DNA from: Pseudomonadota bacterium
GTDB lineage: Bacteria; Pseudomonadota; Gammaproteobacteria; Burkholderiales; Ferrovaceae
DNA length: 45,574 nucleotides
NCBI GenBank assembly: GCA_021826025.1
Contig: JAKBBG010000008.1
Span: 1-45,574, forward strand
Reading direction: 5' to 3'
Shown here: in pieces, positions 8,789 through 17,683 of the stretch
How positions within the stretch are numbered: the stretch's first letter is position 1
Layout of the letters: the number at the start of each line of letters is the position of its first letter
Position numbers and translations under genes: made by a program
Notes under the pieces: generated by a model
What the model saw: the letters and a program-made list of their open reading frames with translations, nothing else
Database searches by the model: none
Told to the model about the DNA's origin: nothing

Positions 8789-9532
8789 ATGTTCGACCGC
8801 ATCCGCATCGTCCTGTGCGAAACCACCCACCCCGGCAACATCGGGGCCGCTGCGCGGGCCATGAAAACCATGGGCCTGTCGACGCTCGTGCTGGTGTCGC
8901 CCAAAACGTTTCCGGATGACCAGGCGACGGCCATGGCGTCGGGTGCGGACGACCTGCTCGCGTCGGCCGTGCGCTGCGACACCCTTGCCCAGGCGCTTGC
9001 CGGCACCACCCTGGCGGTGGGCCTGACGGCACGCCGGCGCGACCTGTCCCATCCCATGGTGCCGTTGCGCGAGGCTGCGCTGCAGGCGGCGCAGGAAGTC
9101 CGGGAAGGCGCGGTGGCCCTCGTCTTCGGCACTGAAATGTCGGGCCTTTCCAACGCGCAGCTCGACGCCTGCCAGCTGCTCGCGAACATTCCGGCGGACC
9201 CGTCCTTCAGTTCCCTCAACCTGGCAGCCTCCGTGCAGGTGGCGGCCTACGAGTTGCGCCAGGCCCTGTTGCAGGACCGCGGCGCATCGGGCCGGGATCA
9301 CCCGCTCGCGACCCATGACGAGATGGAAGGGTTTTACGCGCATCTGGAGCGGGTGCTGCTGGGCAGCGGCTTTCTCGACCCGGCCCATCCCGGCCGGCTC
9401 ATGACGCGGCTGCGCCGCCTCTTTGCCCGCTCCCGCGTCGAACGCGAGGAAGTGAGCATCCTGCGTGGTATCCTGAAAGCCCTGTATCCGGCCGATGACG
9501 GCTCATCGCGCCCGTTTGGAAAGGAATCCTGA
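8789..9532 (+). CDS. trmJ: tRNA (cytidine/uridine-32-2'-O-)-methyltransferase TrmJ
   Basis: SPOUT-superfamily enzyme that 2'-O-methylates position 32 in the tRNA anticodon loop using S-adenosylmethionine. The product has 247 residues. The N-terminal signature ETTHPGNIGAAARAMKTMG and the knot-forming segments ALVFGTEMSGLSN and IPADPSFSSLNLAASVQV are clear. The C-terminal third (RLRRLFARSRVEREEVSILRG) is the TrmJ-type extension. Its stop overlaps the cysE start as TGATG, suggesting translational coupling. The order suhB-trmJ-cysE supports the assignment. Confidence 0.95.
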   Translation: MFDRIRIVLCETTHPGNIGAAARAMKTMGLSTLVLVSPKTFPDDQATAMASGADDLLASAVRCDTLAQALAGTTLAVGLTARRRDLSHPMVPLREAALQAAQEVREGAVALVFGTEMSGLSNAQLDACQLLANIPADPSFSSLNLAASVQVAAYELRQALLQDRGASGRDHPLATHDEMEGFYAHLERVLLGSGFLDPAHPGRLMTRLRRLFARSRVEREEVSILRGILKALYPADDGSSRPFGKES

Positions 9533-10236
9533 TGCTGGAGCGAATCCGCGAACAGATCGACATCGTGTTTGAACGCGACCCGGCGGTGCGCAGCCGCTGG
9601 GAAGTGATATCCCTGTACCCGGGATTTCATGCGGTGCTCCTTCACTGGCTCGCCCACGGGCTCTGGCAGCGCGGCTGGAAATGGCTGGGCCGGTTCGTGT
9701 CGCAATGCTCGCGCGGGCTGACCGGCATCGAAATCCACCCCGGCGCGATCCTGGGCCGGCGCGTGTTCATCGACCACGGCATGGGCGTGGTGATCGGGGA
9801 GACGGCGGAAGTGGGGGACGACTGCACGCTCTACCAGGGCGTCACCCTGGGTGGAACCTCCTGGAACAAGGGCAAGCGCCATCCCACCCTGGGCCCGAAA
9901 GTGATCGTGGGGGCCGGCGCCAAGATCATCGGTCCGATTTACGTGGGCGAAGGCGCCAAAGTCGGGTCCAACGCGGTGGTGGTCAAGCCGGTGCCGCCGG
10001 GCGCCACGGTGATCGGCATTCCCGGACGCGTGGTGGAGGACGAGCATCACCAGCCGGCCAAAACCGATGCCCGCTTCACCGCCTACGGGCCCACGGACGA
10101 CGACAAGGACCCCCTGGTCCTGGCCGTGCAGCAGCTCATGCAGCAAAACGACGCGCTGGCTGAGCGGGTGCGCGAACTTTCCGACGACTTGTCGGCTCTC
10201 AAGGAAGAGCACGGACTGAACAGACAGGAGAACTGA
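9532..10236 (+). CDS. cysE: Serine O-acetyltransferase
   Basis: Catalyses acetyl-CoA + L-serine to O-acetylserine, the committed step of cysteine synthesis. At 234 residues it is the short form lacking part of the N-terminal helical domain of the E. coli enzyme (273 residues). Left-handed beta-helix hexapeptide repeats run through HPGAILGRRVFIDHGMGVVIG and VTLGGTSWNKGKRHPTLG, with the catalytic His in FIDHGMG. After the helix comes GIPGRVVEDEH and then an unusual tail of about 40 residues (LAVQQLMQQNDALAERVREL), a predicted coiled coil. It overlaps trmJ by one base and is followed three bases later by the iscA-type gene, which fits cysteine supply to Fe-S assembly. Confidence 0.95.
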   Translation: MLERIREQIDIVFERDPAVRSRWEVISLYPGFHAVLLHWLAHGLWQRGWKWLGRFVSQCSRGLTGIEIHPGAILGRRVFIDHGMGVVIGETAEVGDDCTLYQGVTLGGTSWNKGKRHPTLGPKVIVGAGAKIIGPIYVGEGAKVGSNAVVVKPVPPGATVIGIPGRVVEDEHHQPAKTDARFTAYGPTDDDKDPLVLAVQQLMQQNDALAERVRELSDDLSALKEEHGLNRQEN

Positions 10237-10239
10237 ATC

Positions 10240-10575
10240 ATGGCTGTAACATTGACTGCCGCCGCAGCCCAGCAGGTGCGGCAATCGCTTTCCAAACGGG
10301 GCAAAGGGGTGGGCCTGCGCCTGGGGGTCAAGCAATCCGGCTGTTCGGGGCTGGCCTACGTGGTGGACTATGCGGACGAAGTGCGGCCCACGGATGCGCG
10401 GTTCGAAAGCGACGGGGTCCTCGTGCTGGTGGATGCGCAGCAGCTCCAGTACCTGGACGGTACGGAAGTGGATTACCGGCGCGAAGGGCTCAATGCGGCC
10501 TTCAAGTTCAACAACCCGAATGTCACGGACGCCTGCGGCTGCGGCGAAAGCTTCACCACCCGTCCTGCCGCCTGA
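10240..10575 (+). CDS. A-type iron-sulfur cluster assembly protein (IscA/ErpA family)
   Basis: Small carrier protein that transfers iron or Fe-S clusters to apo-enzymes. It has 111 residues, with the three invariant cysteines at Cys35 (KQSGCSGLAY) and Cys99/Cys101 (DACGCGESF), the C-X63-C-X-C spacing of the family. Downstream of cysE the usual betaproteobacterial order is iscR-iscS-iscU-iscA. Here iscA-like sequence follows cysE directly and mfd comes next, so the other isc genes are absent from this locus. Whether this is true IscA, ErpA or SufA cannot be settled by sequence reading; position favours IscA. Confidence 0.9.
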   Translation: MAVTLTAAAAQQVRQSLSKRGKGVGLRLGVKQSGCSGLAYVVDYADEVRPTDARFESDGVLVLVDAQQLQYLDGTEVDYRREGLNAAFKFNNPNVTDACGCGESFTTRPAA

Positions 10576-10598
10576 CCCGTTTTTCCGGTTTGTCCTCC

Positions 10599-13500
10599 GT
10601 GAAGCTGCCGTTGCCTGAAGGCTCGGCAGACGCCCTGCTCCTGGCGCGCCTGTCCGAAACCCGCGGCCCCCTGGTGATCCTGACCGAGTCTGCCGCAGAA
10701 GCGCAGCGGTTGCTGGAAGAAATCCAGTGGTGGGCTCCCGGACGGTCCGTGCACCTGCTGCCGGACTGGGAAACCCTTCCCTACGATCATTTTTCGCCGC
10801 ACCAGGATCTCGTGTCGGAGCGGCTGTCCACCCTCTGGGAATTTTCCCGCGGTCGCTGCGACATTGCCGTGGTGCCCATGGCCACCGCCCTCTATCGCCT
10901 GCCGCCGGTGAGCTTCCTCGCCGCGCGCACGTTCCAGATCCGCAAGGGGCAGACGCTCGACCTGGACGCGTTCCGGGCCCAGATGACCACGGCGGGCTAT
11001 GCCCACGTGACCCAGGTGGTGAAGCCGGGGGAATATTGCGTGCGCGGCGGCCTGATCGACCTGTTTCCCACGGGCAGCGCCGTGCCGTTTCGCATCGACC
11101 TGCTGGACACCGACGTGGAAACGCTGCGCACCTTCGATGTGGACACCCAGCGCACCCTGTATCCGGTGCCCGAAATCCGGCTGCTGCCGGCACGCGAGTT
11201 TCCGCTGGACGAAGCCGGCCGAACGCGCTTTCGCGAGAATTTCCGCGAACGCTTCGAAGGCGATCCGTCCCGCTGCGCCCTCTATCGCGACGTGGGCAAC
11301 GGGCTCGCGCCCGGGGGGATCGAATATTACCTGCCGCTGTTTTTCGAAGGCTGCGATACCCTGTTCGACTACATTCCGCCCGACGCCACCCTCTGCCTGC
11401 ATCGGGACACCCTTTCCGCCATCCAGTCCTTCTGGCAGTCCACCAAGGCGCGCTGGAACATGCTCAAGGGCGACCGCGCCAATCCCGTGCTCGATCCGGG
11501 CGAATTGTTCCTGACCGAAGACCAGTGCCTCGGGCTTCTGGCGCGCCACCCCCAGATCAAGCTCCAGGGCGGGATTGCCGCGGACGGGGAAGTGCCGGCG
11601 TTGGTCGCGGAACCCCTGCCGCCGGTGGAGCTGGTGCGGCGGGCCGAGCCGCCCATCGAAAAGCTGGCTGCGTTCACGCGCGCCTTCGAGGGGCGGGTGC
11701 TGCTGGCGGCGGAAAGCCTGGGGCGGCGCGAAACCATCGCCCGCATGCTGGAGGAGTTCGGCTATCGCACGGAGGCGGTGGATTCCTGGCAGGCCTTTGC
11801 GCAGGGGCGGATGCCGGTGGCCATCGTCGCAGCCCCCCTGGCCTCCGGCTTCGTCCTGCCGCAGGAAGGACTTGCGGTCGTCACCGAGTCCGACCTGTAC
11901 AAAAGCCAGGTGCGCCAGTCGCGCCGGCGCGACAAAAGCGCGCGCGGCAGCGCAGACACCCTGCTCAAGGACCTGTCCGAAGTGCGCGTGGGCGATCCGG
12001 TGGTGCACGTGGACCACGGCATCGGACGGTTTCTGGGCCTCGTCACGCTGGATTCCGGCGAAGGGACGACGGAATTCCTGCACCTGCAGTACGCGGGCGA
12101 CGACACGCTCTACGTGCCCGTGTCCCAGCTGCACCTGATCGGCCGCTATACGGGGGGGCCGAGCGAAAGCGCGCCCCTGCACAAGCTGGGCAGCGGACAG
12201 TGGGAAAAGGCCAAGCGGCGCGCGGCCACCCGTGCGCGCGACACCGCGGCCGAACTGCTCGACCTGTACGCCCGCCGCGCGGCGCGCCAGGGATACGCCT
12301 TCCCCATCCGGGAACAGGATTACGAAGCCTTCGCCGCGGGGTTCGATTTCGAGGAAACGCCGGACCAGGCCGCCGCCATCGAAGCCGTCATGACGGACAT
12401 GCGTTCGGGCAAGCCCATGGACCGCCTCATCTGCGGCGACGTGGGCTTCGGGAAGACCGAAGTGGCCATGCGCGCCTCGTTCCTCGCCGTGAGCGCAGGC
12501 AAGCAGGTGGCCATCCTGGTGCCCACCACGCTGCTCGCCGAACAGCATTACCAGAACTTCTGCGACCGTTTCGCCGAATGGCCCGTGAAGATCGCCGAAC
12601 TGTCGCGCTTCCGTTCGGGCAAGGAAATGGAAGCCACCCTCGAAGGGTTGCGCAGCGGCAGCATCGACATCGTCATCGGCACCCACAAGCTGATTTCCGA
12701 GTCGGTGCGGTTTGCCCAGCTGGGGCTCGTCATCATCGACGAGGAGCACCGCTTCGGCGTGCGCCAGAAGGAGCGCCTCAAGGCCCTGCGCGCCGAAGTG
12801 GACGTGCTCACCCTGACCGCCACGCCCATTCCGCGCACGCTGGCCCTTTCCCTCGAAGGGTTGCGGGATTTTTCCGTGATCGCGACCGCCCCCCAGAAGC
12901 GGCTCGCCATCAAGACCTTCGTCTACCCCCAGTCGGACAGCCTCATTCGCGAAGCGGCCCTGCGCGAGCTCAAGCGCGGCGGGCAGCTCTACTTCCTGTA
13001 CAACGAAGTGGACACCATGGACAACATGCGCGACCACCTCGCGCGCATCCTTCCGGAAGCGCGCATCGCGGTGGCCCACGGGCAGCTGCGCGAGCGCGAG
13101 CTCGAGCGCGTGATGCGCGAGTTCTACCAGCAGCAGGCGAACCTGCTGCTATGTTCCACCATCATCGAAACGGGCATCGACGTGCCCACGGCCAACACCA
13201 TCCTGATCCACCGCGCGGACCGGTTCGGGCTCGCCCAGCTGCACCAGTTGCGCGGGCGGGTGGGCCGCTCCCACCACCAGGCCTACGCCTACCTGCTCAC
13301 CCCCCCTCCGGACGCGCTCACGCCGGCGGCGCAGAAACGGCTGGAAGCGATCCAGATGATGGAGGAACTGGGGTCGGGGTTTTTCCTCGCCATGCAGGAC
13401 CTGGAAATCCGCGGGGCCGGCGAAGTGCTGGGCGAATCCCAAAGCGGCGACATCCAGGAAGTGGGTTTCGGGCTCTATACCGACCTGCTCAACCAGGCGG

Positions 13501-14003
13501 TCAAGGCCCTCAAGGCCGGGCAGGACTGGGACCTGGAAGCGCCGCTGGACGTGGCCACCGAAATCAACCTGCACGCGCCCGCGCTGCTGCCCGACGGCTA
13601 TTGCGGCGACATCCGGGAGCGCCTCGTGCTCTACAAGCGGCTCGCCAACTGCGATTCGGAGGAGGCCCTGGACGGGTTGCGGGAAGAGCTGATCGACCGT
13701 TTCGGGCTGCTGCCGGAACCGGCCCGGGTGCTGCTGGAATGCCACCGGCTGCGGCTGGCGAGCCAGGCATTGGGGGTCCAGAAGGTGGATGCCACGGGTG
13801 AGGCCATCGTGATCCAGTTCGGGCGCCACACCCCCCTGGAGCCGCAGGACGTGATCCTGCTGCTGCAGTCCCACCGCGATTTCCGCCTTTCGGGTCCGGA
13901 CCGCCTCAAGGTGCTGCGCCAGGGCGCGGACCCCATGGCGCGCGCGGCCCAGGTGCGGGACGTGCTGGGAACCCTGACGGCCGCCGCGAAGCGCAGCCCC
14001 TGA
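10599..14003 (+). CDS. mfd: Transcription-repair coupling factor Mfd
   Basis: ATP-dependent DNA translocase that removes RNA polymerase stalled at lesions and recruits UvrA. From GTG 10599 it has 1134 residues; TTG 10590 would add three, and neither has a clear ribosome site. The N-terminal UvrB-like module is followed by the RNA-polymerase interaction domain (GDPVVHVDHGIGRFLGL, around residue 468). The helicase motor has Walker A GDVGFGKTE near 613, the DEEHRFGV box near 715, TATPIPRTL, and motif VI GRVGRSHHQAYAYLL near 885. The C-terminal TRCF domain is complete. It converges with fumarase, with only four bases between stop codons. Length is normal (E. coli 1148). Confidence 0.97.
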   Translation: MKLPLPEGSADALLLARLSETRGPLVILTESAAEAQRLLEEIQWWAPGRSVHLLPDWETLPYDHFSPHQDLVSERLSTLWEFSRGRCDIAVVPMATALYRLPPVSFLAARTFQIRKGQTLDLDAFRAQMTTAGYAHVTQVVKPGEYCVRGGLIDLFPTGSAVPFRIDLLDTDVETLRTFDVDTQRTLYPVPEIRLLPAREFPLDEAGRTRFRENFRERFEGDPSRCALYRDVGNGLAPGGIEYYLPLFFEGCDTLFDYIPPDATLCLHRDTLSAIQSFWQSTKARWNMLKGDRANPVLDPGELFLTEDQCLGLLARHPQIKLQGGIAADGEVPALVAEPLPPVELVRRAEPPIEKLAAFTRAFEGRVLLAAESLGRRETIARMLEEFGYRTEAVDSWQAFAQGRMPVAIVAAPLASGFVLPQEGLAVVTESDLYKSQVRQSRRRDKSARGSADTLLKDLSEVRVGDPVVHVDHGIGRFLGLVTLDSGEGTTEFLHLQYAGDDTLYVPVSQLHLIGRYTGGPSESAPLHKLGSGQWEKAKRRAATRARDTAAELLDLYARRAARQGYAFPIREQDYEAFAAGFDFEETPDQAAAIEAVMTDMRSGKPMDRLICGDVGFGKTEVAMRASFLAVSAGKQVAILVPTTLLAEQHYQNFCDRFAEWPVKIAELSRFRSGKEMEATLEGLRSGSIDIVIGTHKLISESVRFAQLGLVIIDEEHRFGVRQKERLKALRAEVDVLTLTATPIPRTLALSLEGLRDFSVIATAPQKRLAIKTFVYPQSDSLIREAALRELKRGGQLYFLYNEVDTMDNMRDHLARILPEARIAVAHGQLRERELERVMREFYQQQANLLLCSTIIETGIDVPTANTILIHRADRFGLAQLHQLRGRVGRSHHQAYAYLLTPPPDALTPAAQKRLEAIQMMEELGSGFFLAMQDLEIRGAGEVLGESQSGDIQEVGFGLYTDLLNQAVKALKAGQDWDLEAPLDVATEINLHAPALLPDGYCGDIRERLVLYKRLANCDSEEALDGLREELIDRFGLLPEPARVLLECHRLRLASQALGVQKVDATGEAIVIQFGRHTPLEPQDVILLLQSHRDFRLSGPDRLKVLRQGADPMARAAQVRDVLGTLTAAAKRSP

Positions 14004-14007
14004 ACGT

Positions 14008-15528
14008 TCAGGCGTTGACGGGGATTTTCCCGATCTTCACGCGCCATTCCGCCGGCCCCGTTTCGTGCACGGAGTTTCCCTGGGAATCCACCGCCACGGT
14101 GACCGGCATGTCCTTCACGTCGAATTCGTACACCGCTTCCATGCCCAGCTCGGGGAAGGCCACCACGCGCGAGCCGCGGATGGCCTTGGACACCAGGTAG
14201 GCGGCTCCGCCCACCGCGATCAGGTAGACCGAACGGAACCTGCGGATGGCCTCGATGGCGACGGGCCCCCGCTCCGCCTTGCCCACCATGCCGAGAAGGC
14301 CGGTTTTCTCGAGCATCATGGCCGTGAACTTGTCCATGCGGGTGGCGGTGGTGGGCCCGGCGGGTCCCACCACTTCGTCGCGCACCGGGTCCACGGGGCC
14401 CACGTAGTAAATGAAGCGGTTGGAGAAATCGAGACCCGGCGGCAGGGGTTCGCCGTTCGCGAACAGGTCGGCGATGCGTTTGTGGGCCGCATCCCGTCCG
14501 GTGAGCAGCTTGCCCGACAGCAGCAGGGTTTCGCCCGGTTTCCAGGTTTGTACGTCGGCTGCCGTGACCGTGGCGAGATCCACGCGCCGCGCGCCGGGCG
14601 ACGCGTGCCAGGTGACCTGCGGCCAGTCGGACAGGGCGGGCGGCTCGAGCGCGGCAGGTCCCGAGCCGTCCAGTACGAAATGGGCATGGCGCGTGGCGGC
14701 GCAGTTGGGAATCATGGCCACGGGCAGGGATGCCGCATGGGTGGGATAGTCCAGGATCTTCACGTCGAGCACGGTGGACAGACCTCCCAGGCCCTGGGCG
14801 CCGATGCCCAGCGCATTCACCTTGTCGAACAGTTCGATGCGCAGCGCCTCGATGCGGTTTTGCGGACCGCGCGCCTTGAGCAGCGCCATGTCGATGGGTT
14901 CCATCAGGGCTTCCTTGGCCATCAGCATGGCCTTCTCGGCCGTGCCGCCGATGCCAAGCCCCAGCATGCCCGGCGGGCACCAGCCCGCGCCCATGGTGGG
15001 GACGGTTTTGAGAACCCAGTCCACGATGGAATCGGACGGGTTGAGCATGACGAACTTGGCCTTGTTTTCCGAGCCCCCGCCCTTGGCCGCCACGGTCACG
15101 TCCAGGCGGTCGCCCGGGACCAGCGACACGTGCAGGACGGCCGGCGTGTTGTCGCGGGTGTTGGCCCGCTTGCCGGCCGGATCCGCCAGAATGGATGCCC
15201 GCAGCGGGTTGTCTGGATTGAGGTAGGCGCGCCGGACGCCTTCGTTGACGGCGTCTTCGAGGGTGCCCGACAGTTCGAAACGCACGTCCAGGCCCACCTT
15301 GAGGAACACGTTGACGATGCCGGTGTCCTGGCAGATGGGCCGGCGGCCTTCGGCGCACAGGCGGGAATTGGTGAGGATCTGGGCGATGGCGTCGCGCGCG
15401 GCGGGCGACTGTTCCTGTTCGAAGGCGGCACCCAGGGCCTGGAGGTAATCGGCCGGATGGTAGTAGGAAATGTACTGCAGGCTGTCCGCGATGCTTTGGA
15501 CGAGGTCCTTTTCGCGAATGGTGGTCAC
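14008..15528 (-). CDS. Fumarate hydratase, class I (iron-sulfur)
   Basis: Reversible hydration of fumarate to malate in the TCA cycle by an oxygen-sensitive [4Fe-4S] enzyme. From GTG 15528 it has 506 residues, beginning MTTIREKDLVQSIADSLQY, with GGGAG six bases upstream; a longer in-frame extension upstream is not family-like. The N-terminal alpha part and C-terminal beta part of class I enzymes are fused in one chain. Likely cluster cysteines are in PICQDTGIVN, GAGWCPPGMLG and IPNCAATRH. The C-terminal half has GPAGPTTATRMDKFTAMMLEK. It belongs to the FumA/FumB/TtdAB-like class and not to the class II FumC type. It diverges from acs and converges on mfd. Confidence 0.94.
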   Translation of the reverse strand: MTTIREKDLVQSIADSLQYISYYHPADYLQALGAAFEQEQSPAARDAIAQILTNSRLCAEGRRPICQDTGIVNVFLKVGLDVRFELSGTLEDAVNEGVRRAYLNPDNPLRASILADPAGKRANTRDNTPAVLHVSLVPGDRLDVTVAAKGGGSENKAKFVMLNPSDSIVDWVLKTVPTMGAGWCPPGMLGLGIGGTAEKAMLMAKEALMEPIDMALLKARGPQNRIEALRIELFDKVNALGIGAQGLGGLSTVLDVKILDYPTHAASLPVAMIPNCAATRHAHFVLDGSGPAALEPPALSDWPQVTWHASPGARRVDLATVTAADVQTWKPGETLLLSGKLLTGRDAAHKRIADLFANGEPLPPGLDFSNRFIYYVGPVDPVRDEVVGPAGPTTATRMDKFTAMMLEKTGLLGMVGKAERGPVAIEAIRRFRSVYLIAVGGAAYLVSKAIRGSRVVAFPELGMEAVYEFDVKDMPVTVAVDSQGNSVHETGPAEWRVKIGKIPVNA

Positions 15529-15583
15529 GGCAAACTCCCGGGAAAGTACGGTCCAGAATGCCACTCTACCAGAACGGCGGGGG

Positions 15584-15609
15584 CCTGCGGCAGGCGCCAT
15601 GCCTGCGGC
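15584..15609. promoter_or_regulatory. Repeat/hairpin between fumarase and acs
   Basis: GCCTGCGGC occurs twice in direct orientation, about 18 bases start to start. The interval also contains GCAGGC-gccat-GCCTGC, a 6-bp inverted repeat at 15590-15606. It lies in the 164-base divergent promoter region, so it could be a regulator site or a 5'-leader hairpin. No regulator can be named. Confidence 0.3.
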
Positions 15610-15620
15610 GGACAGGGGCT

Positions 15621-15626
15621 ATAATG
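15621..15626 (+). promoter_or_regulatory. Candidate -10 element for acs
   Basis: A consensus TATAAT lies 67 bases before the acs ATG. The 16-18-base upstream position has no good TTGACA match, so an activator may be needed or the match may be fortuitous. The acs ribosome site, GAGGGAGG, is strong. Confidence 0.4.
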
Positions 15627-15692
15627 TCGGTTCCCGGCTTGTCTCAAGGGCCCGGAGGCTCATTACACCAAATAAATTGAGAGGGAGGTTCC

Positions 15693-17669
15693 ATGTCCAC
15701 CGAAGCATTGCTGCAGGAAAACCGGTTGTTCCCCCCCGCACCCGAGTTTGTCGCCCAGGCCAACGTTTCCGGCATGGCGGCCTACCAGGCCCTGTGCGAC
15801 GAAGCCCGTCGCGACCCGGACGCGTTCTGGGGCCGGCTTGCGCGGGAGACCCTGCACTGGCACCGTCCCTTCACCCGCGTGCTGGACGAAAGCGATCCCC
15901 CTTTCTACAAATGGTTTGAAGACGGCCTCACCAACGCGTCCTACAACTGCCTGGACCGCAACATCGCCCTGGGCCTGGGCGGCAAGACCGCGCTCATTTT
16001 CGAGGCGGACGATGCCAGCGTGACCCACGTCACCTACCAGGAGCTCTACCACCGCGTCTGCCGGTTCGCCAACGGCCTGAAAAGCCTTGGCATCAGGAAG
16101 GGGGACCGGGTCGTCATCTACATGCCCATGTCGGTCGAAGGCGTGGTGGCCATGCAGGCCTGCGCCCGCATCGGTGCCACCCATTCCGTGGTGTTCGGCG
16201 GGTTTTCCGCAAAATCCCTGCAGGAGCGCATCGTGGACGTGGGCGCCTGCGCCCTCATCACCGCCGACGAGCAGTGCCGCGGCGGAAAGTTCCTGCCCCT
16301 CAAGGCCATCGTGGACGAAGCGCTCGCCCTGGGCGGCTGCGACGCCCTGAAACACGTCGTCGTCTACCGCCGCACCGGCAATCCCGTTTCCTTCGGCGCC
16401 CCCAGGGACCGCTGGATGCACGAGGTGGAAGCAGGCCAGCCCGACACCTGCGATCCCGAATGGGTGAGCGCCGAACATCCCCTGTTCGTGCTGTACACGT
16501 CGGGGTCCACGGGCAAGCCCAAGGGCGTGCAGCACGCCACCGGCGGCTACCTGCTGTGGGCCGCCCTCACCATGAAATGGTCGTTCGACATCAAGCCGCA
16601 GGACGTGTTCTGGTGTACGGCGGACATCGGCTGGGTCACGGGCCACACCTACGTCACCTACGGACCGCTCGCCGTGGGGGCAACGGAAGTGGTGTTCGAG
16701 GGCGTGCCCTCCTATCCCAATGCCGGGCGCTTCTGGGACATGATCGGGCGCCACGGGGTCAGCGTGTTCTACACGGCTCCCACCGCCATCCGTTCCCTCA
16801 TCAAGGCTTCCGAAGCGGCTCCGGACACCCATCCCCGCCACTACGACCTGTCGAGCCTGCGGGTGCTGGGGTCGGTGGGCGAACCCATCAATCCGGAAGC
16901 GTGGATGTGGTATTACAAGAACGTGGGGCGCGAACGCTGTCCCATCGCCGACACGTTCTGGCAAACCGAGACCGGCGGGCACATGATCACGCCCCTGCCC
17001 GGCGCCACGCCGCTCGTCCCCGGCTCCTGCACCCTGCCGCTGCCCGGCATCGAGGCCGCCATCGTGGACGAAGCGGGCCACGACGTGCCCAACGGCCAGG
17101 GAGGGATCCTGGTGGTGAAGCGCCCCTGGCCTTCCATGATCCGCACCATCTGGGGCGACCCCGAGCGCTTCAAAAAAGGCTACTACCCGCCCGAGCTCAA
17201 GGGGTATTACCTGGCAGGCGACGGCGCCATCCGCAACAAGGACACGGGCTATTTCACCATCACCGGGCGCATCGACGACGTGCTCAACGTGTCCGGCCAC
17301 CGCATGGGCACCATGGAAATCGAGTCGGCCCTGGTGGCCAACCCCCTGGTGGCTGAAGCGGCCGTGGTGGGGCGCCCGGACGACATGACCGGGGAAGCCA
17401 TCGTGGCCTACGTGGTGCTCAAGCAGGTCCGTCCCTCCGGGGATGCGGCCAGGGCGATCGCGACGGAACTGCGCAACTGGGTGGGCAAGGAAATCGGACC
17501 CATCGCCAAGCCGAAGGAAATCCGGTTCGGCGACAACCTCCCCAAAACCCGTTCCGGAAAAATCATGCGGCGCCTGCTGCGCGTCATCGCCAAGGGCGAG
17601 GAAATCACCCAGGACGTCTCGACCCTGGAGAATCCCGCCATCCTGCAGCAGCTCAAGGAAACGCTGTAG
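15693..17669 (+). CDS. acs: Acetyl-CoA synthetase (AMP-forming)
   Basis: Activates acetate with ATP and CoA to acetyl-CoA through an acetyl-adenylate. The 658-residue length and sequence match Acs. The ATP-binding P-loop-like motif [15 protein letters not shown] is near residue 266, with [21 protein letters not shown], then [11 protein letters not shown] and [20 protein letters not shown]. The C-terminal [11 protein letters not shown] carries the catalytic Lys (about residue 623) that is reversibly acetylated in characterised Acs enzymes. The Trp in the acyl pocket (DIGWVTG) supports acetate or propionate. PrpE is the main alternative, but overall length and the motif context favour Acs. A GAGGGAGG ribosome site precedes ATG 15693. 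lptG begins 14 bases downstream. Confidence 0.93.
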   Translation: MSTEALLQENRLFPPAPEFVAQANVSGMAAYQALCDEARRDPDAFWGRLARETLHWHRPFTRVLDESDPPFYKWFEDGLTNASYNCLDRNIALGLGGKTALIFEADDASVTHVTYQELYHRVCRFANGLKSLGIRKGDRVVIYMPMSVEGVVAMQACARIGATHSVVFGGFSAKSLQERIVDVGACALITADEQCRGGKFLPLKAIVDEALALGGCDALKHVVVYRRTGNPVSFGAPRDRWMHEVEAGQPDTCDPEWVSAEHPLFVLYTSGSTGKPKGVQHATGGYLLWAALTMKWSFDIKPQDVFWCTADIGWVTGHTYVTYGPLAVGATEVVFEGVPSYPNAGRFWDMIGRHGVSVFYTAPTAIRSLIKASEAAPDTHPRHYDLSSLRVLGSVGEPINPEAWMWYYKNVGRERCPIADTFWQTETGGHMITPLPGATPLVPGSCTLPLPGIEAAIVDEAGHDVPNGQGGILVVKRPWPSMIRTIWGDPERFKKGYYPPELKGYYLAGDGAIRNKDTGYFTITGRIDDVLNVSGHRMGTMEIESALVANPLVAEAAVVGRPDDMTGEAIVAYVVLKQVRPSGDAARAIATELRNWVGKEIGPIAKPKEIRFGDNLPKTRSGKIMRRLLRVIAKGEEITQDVSTLENPAILQQLKETL

Positions 17670-17683
17670 GCGGAGCGGCCCGG

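Noticed and set aside
10473-13079. Very long antisense open frame (868 codons) opposite mfd
   Set aside because: It arises from strong GC codon-position bias; the product is His/Gly/Arg-rich without recognisable domains, whereas mfd is fully conserved.
14065-15624. Long plus-strand open frame opposite fumarase
   Set aside because: Low-complexity His/Gly/Arg-rich translation; the minus strand encodes complete class I fumarase.
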